A stretch of 13,134 nt of DNA from DATEPR01 sp036269975. GTDB taxonomy: Bacteria; Actinomycetota; Actinomycetes; Mycobacteriales; Pseudonocardiaceae. Below are positions 13,046-13,134 of this stretch, piece by piece (positions within the stretch are counted from its first letter, which is position 1; every line of letters begins with the position of its first letter). Position numbers and translations under genes: made by a program. The stretch is taken from the NCBI GenBank assembly GCA_036269975.1, contig DATBDL010000195.1, positions 1 to 13,134 on the forward strand, written 5' to 3'. The notes beneath the pieces were generated by a model. That model ran no database searches. It had not been told where the DNA came from and was given only the letters and a program-made list of their open reading frames with translations.

Positions 13046-13134
13046 CGGCTGCCGGCCAAGGGCCGCTGCGCACCGGTTCGCTGCGACGCAGGGTGACCGT
13101 TCTGGTCATCGTGGTGCTGGCCCTCGTGCTGGTG
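13042..13134 (+). CDS. Sensor histidine kinase, N-terminal fragment (runs off the window)
   Basis: ATG 13042 overlaps the regulator stop as ATGA. Only 31 residues are visible: a short cytoplasmic start, a basic GSLRRRV patch, and the beginning of a TM helix (VTVLVIVVLALVLV). This is the usual opening of actinobacterial OmpR-partner kinases. The sensor, HAMP, HisKA and ATPase parts lie outside the window, so the kinase call rests on position and this N-terminus. Confidence 0.8.
   Translation, partial: MTAAGQGPLRTGSLRRRVTVLVIVVLALVLV

Noticed and set aside
1..13134. CRISPR array, tRNA, rRNA, insertion sequence or attachment site
   Set aside because: No regularly spaced repeats, cloverleaf, transposase frame or flanking duplication was seen by eye.

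Overview
The window is high-GC DNA with actinobacterial habits: frequent GTG starts, 4-base GTGA/ATGA gene overlaps, leaderless-looking promoters, WXG100/EspC-like small proteins, and a NudC-type Nudix gene coupled to a pair of M16 peptidase genes. My best guess is a Pseudonocardiaceae-like actinomycete (Lentzea, Saccharothrix, Kibdelosporangium or Amycolatopsis type). This is inferred from gene content and style, not from a search.

Layout. 1-149 is the 3' end of a plus-strand gene. It converges on a large secreted subtilase-like protein (minus, 202-3579), and a perfect bidirectional hairpin terminator (153-180) lies between them. 3580-4043 is a 464-base regulatory gap that holds the protease leader with a perfect inverted repeat, and a promoter for the next gene. 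4044-6044 (plus) carries an unrecognised 303-residue protein followed by two type VII secretion-style helical proteins. From there to 11106 every gene is on the minus strand. In transcription order they are: a membrane-anchored DUF5666-like protein, a two-TM protein with a charged tail, the catalytic M16 peptidase, its partner subunit lacking HxxEH, and NudC. The last three are joined by GTGA overlaps. Upstream of these, still on the minus strand, is a toxin/immunity module (11153-12237). The window ends with a plus-strand OmpR-family response regulator and the start of its histidine kinase.

Most interesting system. 11673-12237 encodes a small membrane-anchored SCP1.201/DddA-like cytidine deaminase toxin. 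Its stop overlaps the start of an Imm1-family immunity gene by 8 bases. The toxin reading frame is broken by one extra base exactly between the zinc-ligand HVE motif and the PC...C motif. Removing one G (11859/11860) restores a continuous 187-residue deaminase. Either the toxin is freshly inactivated beside an intact immunity gene, the frame is shifted during expression, or the base is an error.

Regulation. A tandem heptamer with 11-base periodicity (CTGAAGG-N4-CTGAAGG), typical of OmpR-family binding sites, lies in front of the response regulator. A diverged copy lies just in front of the DUF5666-like gene, on the far side of the toxin/immunity module. I infer that the two-component system controls both, and that the toxin module was inserted between them. 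A second oddity is the subtilase-like protein: it lacks the HGT histidine and instead shows an E-x3-D pair, a GD oxyanion position and GTS, which resembles the sedolisin (S53) active site.
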